A stretch of 64,000 nucleotides of DNA from Nocardiopsis sp. ATB16-24. GTDB lineage: Bacteria; Actinomycetota; Actinomycetes; Streptosporangiales; Streptosporangiaceae. The stretch is from the NCBI RefSeq assembly GCF_030271535.1, contig NZ_JASCXJ010000010.1, positions 62,001 through 126,000 on the forward strand. Reading direction: 5' to 3'. The notes below the pieces were generated by a model, which saw only the letters and a list, made by a program, of their open reading frames with translations, was not told the origin of the DNA and did no database searches. Made by a program: the position numbers and the translations under genes. Shown here one piece after another: positions 56,229-63,756 of this stretch. Within the stretch, counting starts at the first letter, position 1. Each line of letters begins with the position of its first letter.

Positions 56229-56891
56229 ATGTTCGGGAGAAAGACGACCATGGTCGAGCAGGCCCGCGCCCTTCCGGGCCGGGAGACTCCGATGGAGGTG
56301 CCCTTCGGGCACACCGTGCTGGGAACCAGCCTCACCCCGCCCTACCCCGAGGGCAGCCGGATCGCCGACGTGGCGATGGGCTGCTTCTGGGGACCGGAGC
56401 GGGTGTTCTGGAACCTGGGCGCGGAGCGGGGGATCATCACGACCGCGGTGGGCTACGCGGGCGGCTACACGCCCAACCCCACCTATGAGGAGGTGTGCTC
56501 GGGCCTGACCGGCCACACCGAGACGGTACGCGTGGTGTTCGACCCCGAACGCATCTCCTACGAGGAGATCCTCAAGATCTTCTGGGAGGGTCACGACCCG
56601 ACCCAGGGTATGCGCCAGGGCAACGACATCGGCAGCCAGTACCGATCGGCGATCTTCTACCACGACGACGCCCAGCGGGCCGCCGCCGAGGCCACCCGCG
56701 ACGCCTTCCAACCGGTGCTGACCCGCGCGGGATACGGGCCGATCACCACCGAGATCGCGCCCCTGGAGAAGTTCTACTTCGCCGAGGACTACCACCAGCA
56801 GTACCTGTCCGACGCCAAGAACCCCAACGGGTACTGCGGCATGGGCGGGACCGGCGTCAGCTGCCCGGTCGGGGTGGCGCGCGCCGAGTGA
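56229..56891 (+). CDS. msrA: Peptide-methionine (S)-S-oxide reductase MsrA
   Basis: MsrA repairs oxidised methionine in proteins. The 220-residue product has the catalytic Cys in [12 protein letters not shown] near residue 57 and the substrate loop [51 protein letters not shown] and the recycling Cys in [12 protein letters not shown] near 201-212 complete the family pattern. An N-terminal extension of about 45 residues ([17 protein letters not shown]) is usual in actinobacteria. ATG 56229 is chosen because a leaderless -10 precedes it. A 16-bp palindrome lies 50 bases after the stop. Confidence 0.96.
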   Translation: MFGRKTTMVEQARALPGRETPMEVPFGHTVLGTSLTPPYPEGSRIADVAMGCFWGPERVFWNLGAERGIITTAVGYAGGYTPNPTYEEVCSGLTGHTETVRVVFDPERISYEEILKIFWEGHDPTQGMRQGNDIGSQYRSAIFYHDDAQRAAAEATRDAFQPVLTRAGYGPITTEIAPLEKFYFAEDYHQQYLSDAKNPNGYCGMGGTGVSCPVGVARAE

Positions 56892-56940
56892 CCCACCGGC
56901 CCGCCAGGGGCGGAGTACGTGCGAGTACGCCCGCGCACGC

Positions 56941-56978
56941 TCGAATGGTGGCTGAGTGATGGCTCAGCCACCATTCGA
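56941..56978. terminator. Perfect 16-bp inverted repeat after msrA
   Basis: TCGAATGGTGGCTGAG (56941-56956) is inverted exactly at 56963-56978 around a six-base spacer. It probably terminates msrA. The long, less GC-rich arms would also suit a site-specific recombination or protein-binding site. Confidence 0.65.
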
Positions 56979-57527
56979 TGATGGTTGGGGCACCAACGGT
57001 CGACAGCAACGCCGTGGGCATCGCTCAGCACTCCTGCTCCGGTGTGACCGTCATCCCCGTGCCCCTTCGTCGTTCTTCATCGGCAAGTGGATAGCACAAG
57101 CCTCTTCAAGCCATGAACAGCGCCGGTCTGATCTTCCCGATGGTTTCAAGGTATTGCTGCTCATGGGGGCGTAGACCTCAAGGGTCGAGGCCAGGTGCGG
57201 GGCCGCCAGTTGTACAGGGAAGAGTTCCAGGATCTCCGACACCTGGCGTCCATCCACCGACATGCCTTCTCCGGCTGCGTCGGAGGAGGCACGGTCGGTC
57301 TCCGCCTCTGCGGGTGCCTGACACAGTTGCCCTTGTTCGGACAGCGGTTGAGGCTCTGTTGTGGTGTTCGAGCAGTTCAGCGGTCCAGGGTTCCATCCAG
57401 AAGCCGGCCTTGGGCGATATTAGAGCACCAAAAAATTCCAGAACGTGAATATTCGAATTATTCCTCGACGCCGGTGCTCTGTACGCGTAGATTGCGGTGC
57501 ACAACCCCCTACCGCGGAGGTACAACC
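56979..57527. other. Intergenic region before the DUF6879/XRE operon
   Basis: About 550 bases hold no supported gene. The GC content drops near 57425-57470, where the palindromic GAATATTCGAATTATTC (57447-57463) stands as a possible operator of the XRE regulator. GGAGG at 57516-57520 is the ribosome binding site of the first gene. Confidence 0.45.
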
Positions 57528-57713
57528 GTGGACATGGTCCAGATCGCCGGTGACTGCAAGGGCGACGACTGCCCCAAGGTGTTCACCACCGACAGGAACT
57601 CGATCCTCGTCCAGGGCGACCTGGTCACGAGCATCAGCAGCCCCGACGGAGAGGCCGTCGTGGAGATTCCCCGAGCAGTGTGGGAGGAGGCCGCCCGTGC
57701 GCTTGGAAGGTGA
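57528..57713 (+). CDS. Small conserved protein of the DUF6879/XRE operon
   Basis: The 61-residue product has a Cys pair (GDCKGDDCPKV), a beta-rich middle (NSILVQGDLVTSI) and a terminal helix (VVEIPRAVWEEAARALG). Similar small proteins precede DUF6879 genes in many actinobacteria; the layout recalls DUF397 partners of WhiJ-like regulators. Function is not known. The GTG at 57528 has GGAGG seven bases upstream; an ATG two codons later is the alternative. Its end overlaps the next gene by 17 bases, so the two are translationally coupled. Confidence 0.8.
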   Translation: MDMVQIAGDCKGDDCPKVFTTDRNSILVQGDLVTSISSPDGEAVVEIPRAVWEEAARALGR

Positions 57714-58230
57714 CGCCTGGCGCGAGTTCTTCGACGCCTTCAGCGACTACGCGTTCCGGCTGGAGACCCTGCCGGTCTACGGAGTCGCCTCCGAGGACGA
57801 GGAATTCAGACGCTTTCTGGCCGGCGAGCCACGACCGGACGAGGAGTTGGCAGACTCCCCCTGGCTGCATCGAGTCCGGAGGTTCACGGCCTCCGGACGC
57901 CGTGTGGAACGCGTTCACGTGGTGACACCGCCGCTGTCGGACTACCTGCGCTACGAGATGGAGTGGGGATACGACTTCAACATCGTGGCGGGTGAGGATG
58001 TGCGGATCATCGAGACGGAGGCGCCTTCGGAGCTGCCGTTTCCCGCGCACGAGGACTTCTGGCTCTTCGATGACACGCATGTGGTCCTCATGCGGTACGA
58101 GGACGACGGAACGCAGATCGACCGCATCCTCCTCGAAGACGCGGATGTCTCGGACTACATCTCCCGCAAGGACGCCGCTCTTCGCCTGGGGACTCCCTAC
58201 GAGCATTACAGGGCACGACTGAACACCTAG
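57697..58230 (+). CDS. DUF6879 family protein
   Basis: The 177-residue product matches the DUF6879 family, with WREFFDAFSDYAFRLETLPVYG near 7-28. EWGYDFNIVAGEDVRII, DFWLFDDTHVVLMRYEDDG and the terminal AALRLGTPYEHYRARL follow. Members are cytoplasmic, mostly beta and acidic, and are nearly always linked to an XRE regulator with a C-terminal DUF5753 domain; the molecular role is unknown. The GTG at 57697 has GGAGGAGG six bases upstream. The stop overlaps the regulator's start (TAGTG) by one base. Confidence 0.88.
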   Translation: MRLEGDAWREFFDAFSDYAFRLETLPVYGVASEDEEFRRFLAGEPRPDEELADSPWLHRVRRFTASGRRVERVHVVTPPLSDYLRYEMEWGYDFNIVAGEDVRIIETEAPSELPFPAHEDFWLFDDTHVVLMRYEDDGTQIDRILLEDADVSDYISRKDAALRLGTPYEHYRARLNT

Positions 58231-59063
58231 TGCTGGAACCAGAGAACATCGACGGGCGCCGCGGAGAACTGTCCAAGGCGCTTCGTCGCGTGCGTAAGAG
58301 GGCCGGATTCACTGGTGAGCGTCTCGCTTCCAGCGTCGGGATGAGCCAGAGCAAGATCTCGAAGATCGAGACCGGCAAACTGGTTCCCTCTTCGGTCGAT
58401 GTCGAACGCATCCTCCGTGTAGTCCAGGCGAATCCGCAGGAAATAGAAGAGATCTCTGCTTTGGCGCGAGTCGCCAACACGGAGTACCAGAACTGGCGTG
58501 CTTCGTTGCGCCGAGGCCTGCACCACAAACAAGCGGAACTTGCCACCCTCGAAGCGACCTCTTCGACCTTTCGCTACTTCCTCCCGGCCATGATCACGGG
58601 GCTGCTCCAGACGCCGGAGTACGCCAGAGCGAGTCTGGCCAGCCTGCCCGGGGACCACACGCGTGCCCTGATGAAGCGGTTCGAACGCCAGTCCATTCTG
58701 TATGACACGAGCAAGGAATTCACCTTTCTCCTGACCGAGCAGGCGCTCAGATGGCCCCTCTGCCGTTCGGGAGAGATGTCGGTCCAGCTCGAACGGATCG
58801 CTGCACTTTCGGAGCTGCCCAACGTCAGGATCGGTGTGATCCCGCTGGACCGGACCACGGTGCCCGAGGGCCCGCTGTCCACGTTCACCGTCTACGACCA
58901 GGCCCTGGCCACGGTCGAGACGTTCACCGGGGCGCTGCTCATCCGCTCCGCCCAGGACGTTGCCCTCTATGTCGAGACCTTCCATCTGTTCGAAGAGAGC
59001 GCCCTCTTCGGTGCGCAGGCGCGGGATTTCGTGCGTCAGGCAGCAGAATCATTTCGCGATTAA
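58230..59063 (+). CDS. XRE family regulator with DUF5753 (Scr1/WhiJ-like)
   Basis: The 277-residue protein has an N-terminal XRE helix-turn-helix (RVRKRAGFTGERLASSVGMS, then QSKISKIETGKLVPS, residues 19-55). The DUF5753 domain follows (FLPAMITGLLQTPEYARASL, ITEQALRW-like LLTEQALRWPL, PNVRIGVIPLD, ALYVETFHLFEESALFG). Such proteins act with small DUF397-like partners in WhiJ-type systems that repress development or specialised metabolism in Streptomyces. The GTG overlaps the DUF6879 stop. A second copy of this gene type begins beyond the right edge of the window. Confidence 0.93.
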   Translation: MLEPENIDGRRGELSKALRRVRKRAGFTGERLASSVGMSQSKISKIETGKLVPSSVDVERILRVVQANPQEIEEISALARVANTEYQNWRASLRRGLHHKQAELATLEATSSTFRYFLPAMITGLLQTPEYARASLASLPGDHTRALMKRFERQSILYDTSKEFTFLLTEQALRWPLCRSGEMSVQLERIAALSELPNVRIGVIPLDRTTVPEGPLSTFTVYDQALATVETFTGALLIRSAQDVALYVETFHLFEESALFGAQARDFVRQAAESFRD

Positions 59064-59303
59064 CTTTTCACCATTGAAGCCACTCCTTGGTGGCTCGGCC
59101 CCCATGCCTGATGAATAATTTTATTCCATAACGGGAAACCCATGGTCTCCCCATTGGGGTGTGTATATGATCTGGATCAGCTCGCGGCCATTGGTGAGGG
59201 AAAACCTGATCGTTATAAGCACGGTCGAAACAGGTGCTCCCCGTATCTGGGAAGGAAGCCGGAACCCCGTTCCTGCCTTCCGCCGCGAACACACGACCGA
59301 GAA

Positions 59304-59457
59304 ATGAGGGACATGATCGAGATCGTCAGGCAGAGCGCCCGTGCCCTCCTGTTCGACGGTGAGAGGCGACTGGTGCTCATCAAACGCACCAAACCGGGAC
59401 AGGAACCCTACTGGGTCACGGTGGGAGGCGGATTGGAGCCGGAAGACACCGAACCCC
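59304..59457 (+). pseudogene. Truncated NUDIX hydrolase fragment
   Basis: About 50 codons encode a normal NUDIX N-terminus: MIEIVRQSARALLFDGERRL, VLIKRTKPGQEPYWVTVGGG and LEPEDTE. This stops in the middle of the NUDIX box. The catalytic REUxEE part is missing, and the downstream sequence in this frame resembles nothing. The break lies near 59455, 60 bases before the glycosylase gene. It looks like a gene cut by a deletion or by insertion of the downstream cluster. The start could be the ATG at 59304 or 59313. Confidence 0.75.
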
Positions 59458-59518
59458 GGGGCGTGTCCAGACAGAGCTGGGATAGTGGCTGCCAATCAGC
59501 CCACTTTGAAAGGCTCCC

Positions 59519-60310
59519 ATGCTGCTCTGTGATCACCCCGGATGGAAGACGACCGCACACGGGCGCATCCGCACGGTGCGAACCGCCACGAGTGCCTGGC
59601 ACGTCAATGCGGACCCGAGCCTCGCCATCACCCGCCACGGGGAGGGCACCGATCCGGCTCCTCGCGTGGATGTGTACGACCCGAAGACCCTGGGTGAGAA
59701 CGTGCCTGCTGCCCTTCGCGCAGTCCTCGACAGGCAAGGGCCGGTGCGGCGGTTGCGTAACCCGGACCTGTGGGACGCCCTGGCCACGGGCATCATCCGG
59801 CAAGTCATCCGCGCCGACCAGGCCCGGTTGATGTACCACCGCTTCTGTGACGCCCACGGCACACCGACCCTCGCCGGCCCCCGGGCCTTCCCCCGAGCCG
59901 AAACCGTACTCGCCCTACACGAGGACGACTTCGCGACGCTGGGCATGGCGTTCAAGCGCCGCCCCCTGCTCGCCGCTGCGGAGGCGTTCCTCGCCCTGGG
60001 AACGAAATGGTCCGAACTGCCGCCCCAAGACCTGGTGGTCGAAGTCCAATCCGTGCCCCGCATCGGCCCGTGGACGGCGGGAGCCGCCGCCGCCGACATC
60101 ACTGGCGACTTCTCCCTCTACCCCTACGGCGACATGGCGGTGCGCAAGTACGCCACTCAGGCCGCCCCGGGCCTCGACTGGCCCAACGACGAACCGACCT
60201 TCGCCCGCTGGTGGCGCTCCTTCGCCACCACACCCGCAGAACGCTCCACCCTGACCGTGCTCACCCTCGCCCTGGGAGGACCCAGTGGACAGGACCAACC
60301 CCCCTCATGA
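59519..60310 (+). CDS. AlkA-like HhH-GPD superfamily DNA glycosylase
   Basis: The 263-residue protein resembles DNA-3-methyladenine glycosylase II. It has the helix-hairpin-helix LVVEVQSVPRIGPWTAGAAA near 170-189 and, after it, the expected catalytic Asp in YPYGDMAVRKYA near residue 205. The N-terminal half carries the usual NPDLWDALATGIIRQVIRAD. No Fe-S cluster ligands are seen. It may remove damaged or modified bases. GAAAGG seven bases upstream supports the ATG. The 3' end overlaps the radical SAM gene by 26 bases, so the two are co-translated. Its placement in this operon suggests a specialised substrate; that is inference. Confidence 0.85.
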   Translation: MLLCDHPGWKTTAHGRIRTVRTATSAWHVNADPSLAITRHGEGTDPAPRVDVYDPKTLGENVPAALRAVLDRQGPVRRLRNPDLWDALATGIIRQVIRADQARLMYHRFCDAHGTPTLAGPRAFPRAETVLALHEDDFATLGMAFKRRPLLAAAEAFLALGTKWSELPPQDLVVEVQSVPRIGPWTAGAAAADITGDFSLYPYGDMAVRKYATQAAPGLDWPNDEPTFARWWRSFATTPAERSTLTVLTLALGGPSGQDQPPS

Positions 60311-61757
60311 GCTGATCAGCGGCCACAACCCCGCCCGCAGCCTCGACCTGCTGCTCGTCAACGCACCCCTGCGCGACTACGCGCTACGGCCTCGGGTCAA
60401 CGACTTCACGTTGCCGGTGCTGGGCATGGGCTACATCGCCACCTACGCCGCCCAGCGCGGCGGGTTCAATGTCGGGGTCCTGGACGCCGAAGCGCTCGGG
60501 TTACCGGTCACCGGCGTCGTCCAGGCGGTGAACACTGCTCGCCCCCGGTGGGTCGGGTTCAACCTTTTGGCCCCCACCTACGAGATCTCCGCGACGATCG
60601 CCGCCGCCCTGGACCCGCACATCAAGGTCATGCTTGGCGGGCACCAGGCCAAGGCGATGCCGACCGAGATCCTCACCGACCCACGCATGGCCCGCTGTGA
60701 GGCACTGGTCATCGGCGAGGGCGAGACCCGCACCGTCGAACTCCTCCACGACCACCGCTCCCGGGGCGACCTGCCCGGGGTGATGTGGCTCGACCCGATC
60801 CTGCGCGCCCCCGTGAGCGGAGGCCGCCCCGGGCGGAACCACCACCTGGCTCCCGACATCAACGCCCTCCCCTTCGTCGACCGGACCTTCCTCACCCAGG
60901 ACCCGCACTTCGAGGCGGGTCGGTGGGAAGCCAACATGGTCGGCGCGAGGGGGTGCCCCTACGACTGCTCCTTCTGCGGTGCCGCCGTCTCCGCGAACCC
61001 GGACGTGACCATCCGCGTCCGCTCGGCCGAGAACGTCGTCGCCGAGATGGAGCACCTGCGCGCCACACTCGACGTGACGGCGTTCCGGTTCGTCGATGAC
61101 CTCTTCCTCGGGGCTCGGCGCGTCATCAACCACATGATGGACGGGTTCACCAACCACCACGTGGGGGAGTGGGCGGTGTGGGACGCCACCGGACGCATCA
61201 ACGTGCTCGCCCGCGAGAACGACGACGCTCTGGACCGGCTCGTGGCCAACGGTCTGCGCGAGGTCGCGTTGGGGATCGAATCCGGGTCAGAGCGGATGCT
61301 GGCCTACATCGACAAGCGCATCACCCAGGACATGATCCGCTCCACCGTCACCCGGCTCGCCAACCGCGGCATCCACGTGAAGGGCTACTTCATCCTCGGC
61401 TTCCCCGGCGAAACCCGCGCCGAGATGAGACAGACCGTGAACCTGGTGCGCGAGCTGTGGGACCTGACCGAGAACGCACCCGGCCGCTTCCGCTCCTCGG
61501 TGTTCGAGTTTCGCCCCTACCCCGGCACCCCGGAATGGACCCGGCTCATGGACACCGGCCGCTTCGCCCCCGCCCAGCTCCTGGACTACGCCGCCGTCGA
61601 TCTCACCGAGCAGGGTGTGGACGAGGCCATGCGGGGACGGGACGAGTTCAACTTCTCCTCCAACATCCAGTTCGGCGAAGCCACGGTGGACGAGGTCCGC
61701 GCCGCCCTTGTCGAGCTGTCCCACGGCGAGCACGAGCGAAGGACGGTGGCGGCGTGA
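60285..61757 (+). CDS. Cobalamin-binding-type radical SAM protein
   Basis: The 490-residue protein has an N-terminal B12-binding-like Rossmann domain (LDLLLVNAPLRDY, PVLGMGYIATYAAQRGGFNV, RWVGFNLLAPTYE, IKVMLGGHQAKAMP, ALVIGEGETRTVELL). A radical SAM domain follows with the cluster motif GCPYDCSFC near residues 223-231. Further motifs are FRFVDDLFLG, EVALGIESGSERML and KGYFILGFPGETRAEM. No DxHxxG lower cobalamin ligand is obvious. Members methylate unreactive carbons or rearrange rings; the substrate here is unknown. The GTG has GGGAGGA five bases upstream and overlaps the glycosylase gene; the stop overlaps the kinase start. Confidence 0.9.
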   Translation: MDRTNPPHELISGHNPARSLDLLLVNAPLRDYALRPRVNDFTLPVLGMGYIATYAAQRGGFNVGVLDAEALGLPVTGVVQAVNTARPRWVGFNLLAPTYEISATIAAALDPHIKVMLGGHQAKAMPTEILTDPRMARCEALVIGEGETRTVELLHDHRSRGDLPGVMWLDPILRAPVSGGRPGRNHHLAPDINALPFVDRTFLTQDPHFEAGRWEANMVGARGCPYDCSFCGAAVSANPDVTIRVRSAENVVAEMEHLRATLDVTAFRFVDDLFLGARRVINHMMDGFTNHHVGEWAVWDATGRINVLARENDDALDRLVANGLREVALGIESGSERMLAYIDKRITQDMIRSTVTRLANRGIHVKGYFILGFPGETRAEMRQTVNLVRELWDLTENAPGRFRSSVFEFRPYPGTPEWTRLMDTGRFAPAQLLDYAAVDLTEQGVDEAMRGRDEFNFSSNIQFGEATVDEVRAALVELSHGEHERRTVAA

Positions 61758-62377
61758 CCACAGGGTTGTTTGTGGCCTTCGACGGGCCCGGAGGCGCCGG
61801 GAAGTCCACCACTGTCGCCGCGCTGGCCGAGCGGCTGAGCGCCGAGAGACTGCCGGTGACGGCGACTACCGAACCCTCCCGGGAAGCGATCGGGCAACTC
61901 GCCCGCGTCAGCACCCACACCTTCTCCGGGCTGACGCTGGCCTGCCTGGTCACCGCAGACCGCTACCATCACCTGCACACCCTCATCCGCCCCGCTCTGG
62001 CCCGAGGCGAACTCGTGCTGTGTGACCGCTACACTGCGTCCTCGCTCGTCCTCCAGGCCGGACTGGACGAGGTACCCGAAGCGTTCGTGCGCGAGCTCAA
62101 CCGATTCGCGGAACCACCCGACCTCCAGGTGGTCCTCACCGCTTCGGCCGAGGAGCTGCGCACTCGGCTCGCGGCGCGCGGATCACACGGCCGGTTCGAG
62201 GACGATCCGGCCAGCGCCGCACAGGAAGTCTCTCTGTACGAGAGGGTCACCGCTCAGCTCACGAGGGAAGGGCACGTCGTGGAAGCGGTGGACACCTCGC
62301 CGGGAGTGGAGCAGGTGGTATCGCACCTGGCCGACCTCATCAGGGCGCTATGGTCACAGGGCCGAGCAGCTGCCTGA
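61754..62377 (+). CDS. Thymidylate kinase-like P-loop kinase
   Basis: The 207-residue protein has the dTMP kinase fold. Walker A is FVAFDGPGGAGKSTTVAALA near 6-25. The DRY-type motif is LVLCDRYTASSLVLQAGLDE near 90-109, a LID-like segment is AARGSHGRFEDDP near 140, and TTEPSREAIG matches the substrate-binding TREPGGT region loosely. The family phosphorylates dTMP to dTDP. An extra copy outside the housekeeping locus may act on a modified nucleotide; this is inference. The GTG overlaps the radical SAM stop (GTGA). Confidence 0.87.
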   Translation: MTTGLFVAFDGPGGAGKSTTVAALAERLSAERLPVTATTEPSREAIGQLARVSTHTFSGLTLACLVTADRYHHLHTLIRPALARGELVLCDRYTASSLVLQAGLDEVPEAFVRELNRFAEPPDLQVVLTASAEELRTRLAARGSHGRFEDDPASAAQEVSLYERVTAQLTREGHVVEAVDTSPGVEQVVSHLADLIRALWSQGRAAA

Positions 62378-62388
62378 GAGGACCCCCG

Positions 62389-62823
62389 GTGTCGTCCTAC
62401 ACCAGTGTCGTCGACGTCCACGTCATCCTTCACCGAGACGGTGAGATCGCGCTGCTGGAGAGGCAGAACACCGGGTACTGCGACGGGATGCTGCACATGC
62501 CCTCCGGACACCTGGAGGAGGGCGAGCCCGCCGACGAGGCGGCGGCCCGGGAGGCGAGGGAGGAGGTCGGGGTCCTCATCGACCCCGGCCACCTCACCCT
62601 GGGTGCCGTGATCCACCACCAGCAGGAACCCGGACACGCGCGCATGGGCCTGTTCTTCGTGGCCACACAGTGGGAGGGAGAGCCCCACAACGCCGAACCC
62701 GAGGAGGCGGGCAAACTCGTGTGGACCGATCCTCGGGTCTTGCCGTCGAACACGATTCCCTACCCGGCAGAGGGCGTGCGGGCCTGGCTCGAAGGAAACC
62801 AGTTCGTGCCGCACGGCTGGTGA
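62389..62823 (+). CDS. NUDIX hydrolase
   Basis: The 144-residue protein has a complete NUDIX box, GHLEEGEPADEAAAREAREEVGV (near residues 43-65), with all catalytic Glu. NUDIX enzymes cleave nucleoside diphosphates linked to another group. The preceding strand DGMLHMPSG and the final NQFVPHGW fit small MutT-like members. The GTG at 62389 has GAGAGGA seven bases upstream, directly after the kinase gene stop (gap 11 bases). It ends the rightward operon. The next gene converges, with its stop five bases away. Confidence 0.92.
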   Translation: MSSYTSVVDVHVILHRDGEIALLERQNTGYCDGMLHMPSGHLEEGEPADEAAAREAREEVGVLIDPGHLTLGAVIHHQQEPGHARMGLFFVATQWEGEPHNAEPEEAGKLVWTDPRVLPSNTIPYPAEGVRAWLEGNQFVPHGW

Positions 62824-62828
62824 GGCCG

Positions 62829-63368
62829 TCAGGAGGCTGCGGCGCGTACAAGGGTGTCGTAGGTGTCAGTGGTGCGCTCCAGGGGAACGTCGAGCCCGCG
62901 CGCCCACGTGTCCAGTTCGGCCTGGACGGCCAAGCCGTTGCGGTCGTCATCGACCACCAACTCCAGTTCGATGAACGCGCCCACGCCCTCGACCACGTCC
63001 ACGCACACCCCGACCGGCCCCGCGGTGCCGGTTCGGCGGTGCTTGACGATCCGCACCGTGGGTTCGAACCCCATAGCCATCACGGCACCGTGCATCTGCT
63101 CCCGGTCGGTGACGACGGTCTCGTGCTCGGCGCACTCCATGGAGTTGGCCAGCGGGGTCTTCGTCGTGAAGACGTGTACGCCGCTGCTCAGGGTTCGTAG
63201 CCGGGCGAAGGTGTGGCCGACTTTACCCAGTTCGGGTCTCCAGCCCGCAGGGGCATAGGCCTGGTCGTCTTGGAGGGCGGGGTCTTCCAGGTCAACCCCT
63301 GCGTTCTTGAGCGCCAAGAGAAGGGCTTCGAGATCCTGTACCCAGTACTTCGTTTCGATCTCGCGCAT
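62829..63368 (-). CDS. CYTH domain protein (class IV adenylate cyclase type)
   Basis: The 179-residue protein has the CYTH hallmark ExExK at its N-terminus (REIETKYWV). Further charged strands line the tunnel: HTFARLRTLSSGVHVFTTKT, EHETVVTDREQM, VRIVKHRRTGT, and VGAFIELELVVDDD. CYTH enzymes act on triphosphate groups, as class IV adenylate cyclases, thiamine triphosphatases or inorganic triphosphatases; which applies here is not clear. It is convergent with the NUDIX gene and presumably has its own promoter in 63369-63582. Both have substrates with phosphate chains, so a joint role is possible. Confidence 0.85.
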   Translation of the reverse strand: MREIETKYWVQDLEALLLALKNAGVDLEDPALQDDQAYAPAGWRPELGKVGHTFARLRTLSSGVHVFTTKTPLANSMECAEHETVVTDREQMHGAVMAMGFEPTVRIVKHRRTGTAGPVGVCVDVVEGVGAFIELELVVDDDRNGLAVQAELDTWARGLDVPLERTTDTYDTLVRAAAS

Positions 63369-63526
63369 CAGTAGGCCCCCGGATCACACCGTCGTTGTTG
63401 CCCTCCGAAGGCTACCGGTGTCACGCATCCAACGGGTTGCTTTCATGAATCCGTCACTGTCCGAAAGCGGTCTTTGGTCCTGGTGGCGGGTCGCACCTCC
63501 GGGGTAACCTGTGCCAGCTGAACATG

Positions 63527-63561
63527 ACCGGCCCCGCCCAACGAGTCTGGGCGGGGCCGGT
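63527..63561 (-). terminator. Terminator of the DUF397 gene
   Basis: A perfect 14-bp stem (63527-63540 with 63548-63561) has a seven-base loop and lies 21 bases beyond the DUF397 stop on the leftward strand. Confidence 0.85.
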
Positions 63562-63582
63562 TCGTGCTCTGCTATTAGGCTA

Positions 63583-63756
63583 TTAGCCGCGAACTGCCGC
63601 GAGCAGGGCCGTCCACTCAGCAGCCGGGGCCGCCAGGTGGCCCCGGCCGCGGTTCTGGGTGTCCCGAACCAGGGTCTGTTTGCCTTCGGCGACCTCGACG
63701 CAGTTCTGCGCGCCCGCACTGTAACTGGACTTGTGCCAGCTCTGCTCAACCTGCAT
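63583..63756 (-). CDS. DUF397 protein, small partner of XRE/DUF5753 regulator
   Basis: This 57-residue protein shows the DUF397 pattern: WHKSSYSAGAQNCVEVAEG at residues 7-25, VRDTQNRG near 30-37 and the terminal AAEWTALLAAVRG. DUF397 proteins pair with XRE/DUF5753 regulators of the WhiJ type and are thought to modulate them. Its ATG lies inside the end of the upstream regulator gene (overlap 11 bases), so translation is coupled. A hairpin terminator follows. It is short enough to be missed by length filters. Confidence 0.92.
   Translation of the reverse strand: MQVEQSWHKSSYSAGAQNCVEVAEGKQTLVRDTQNRGRGHLAAPAAEWTALLAAVRG

Noticed and set aside
59142..59831. Full-length NUDIX gene of 229 codons
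   Set aside because: Only about the first 50 codons after 59304 resemble NUDIX; the rest is the wrong frame of the glycosylase gene.
61754..62377. Housekeeping thymidylate kinase
   Set aside because: The family fits, but embedding in a radical SAM operon argues that this is a specialised copy; housekeeping tmk should be looked for elsewhere in the genome.
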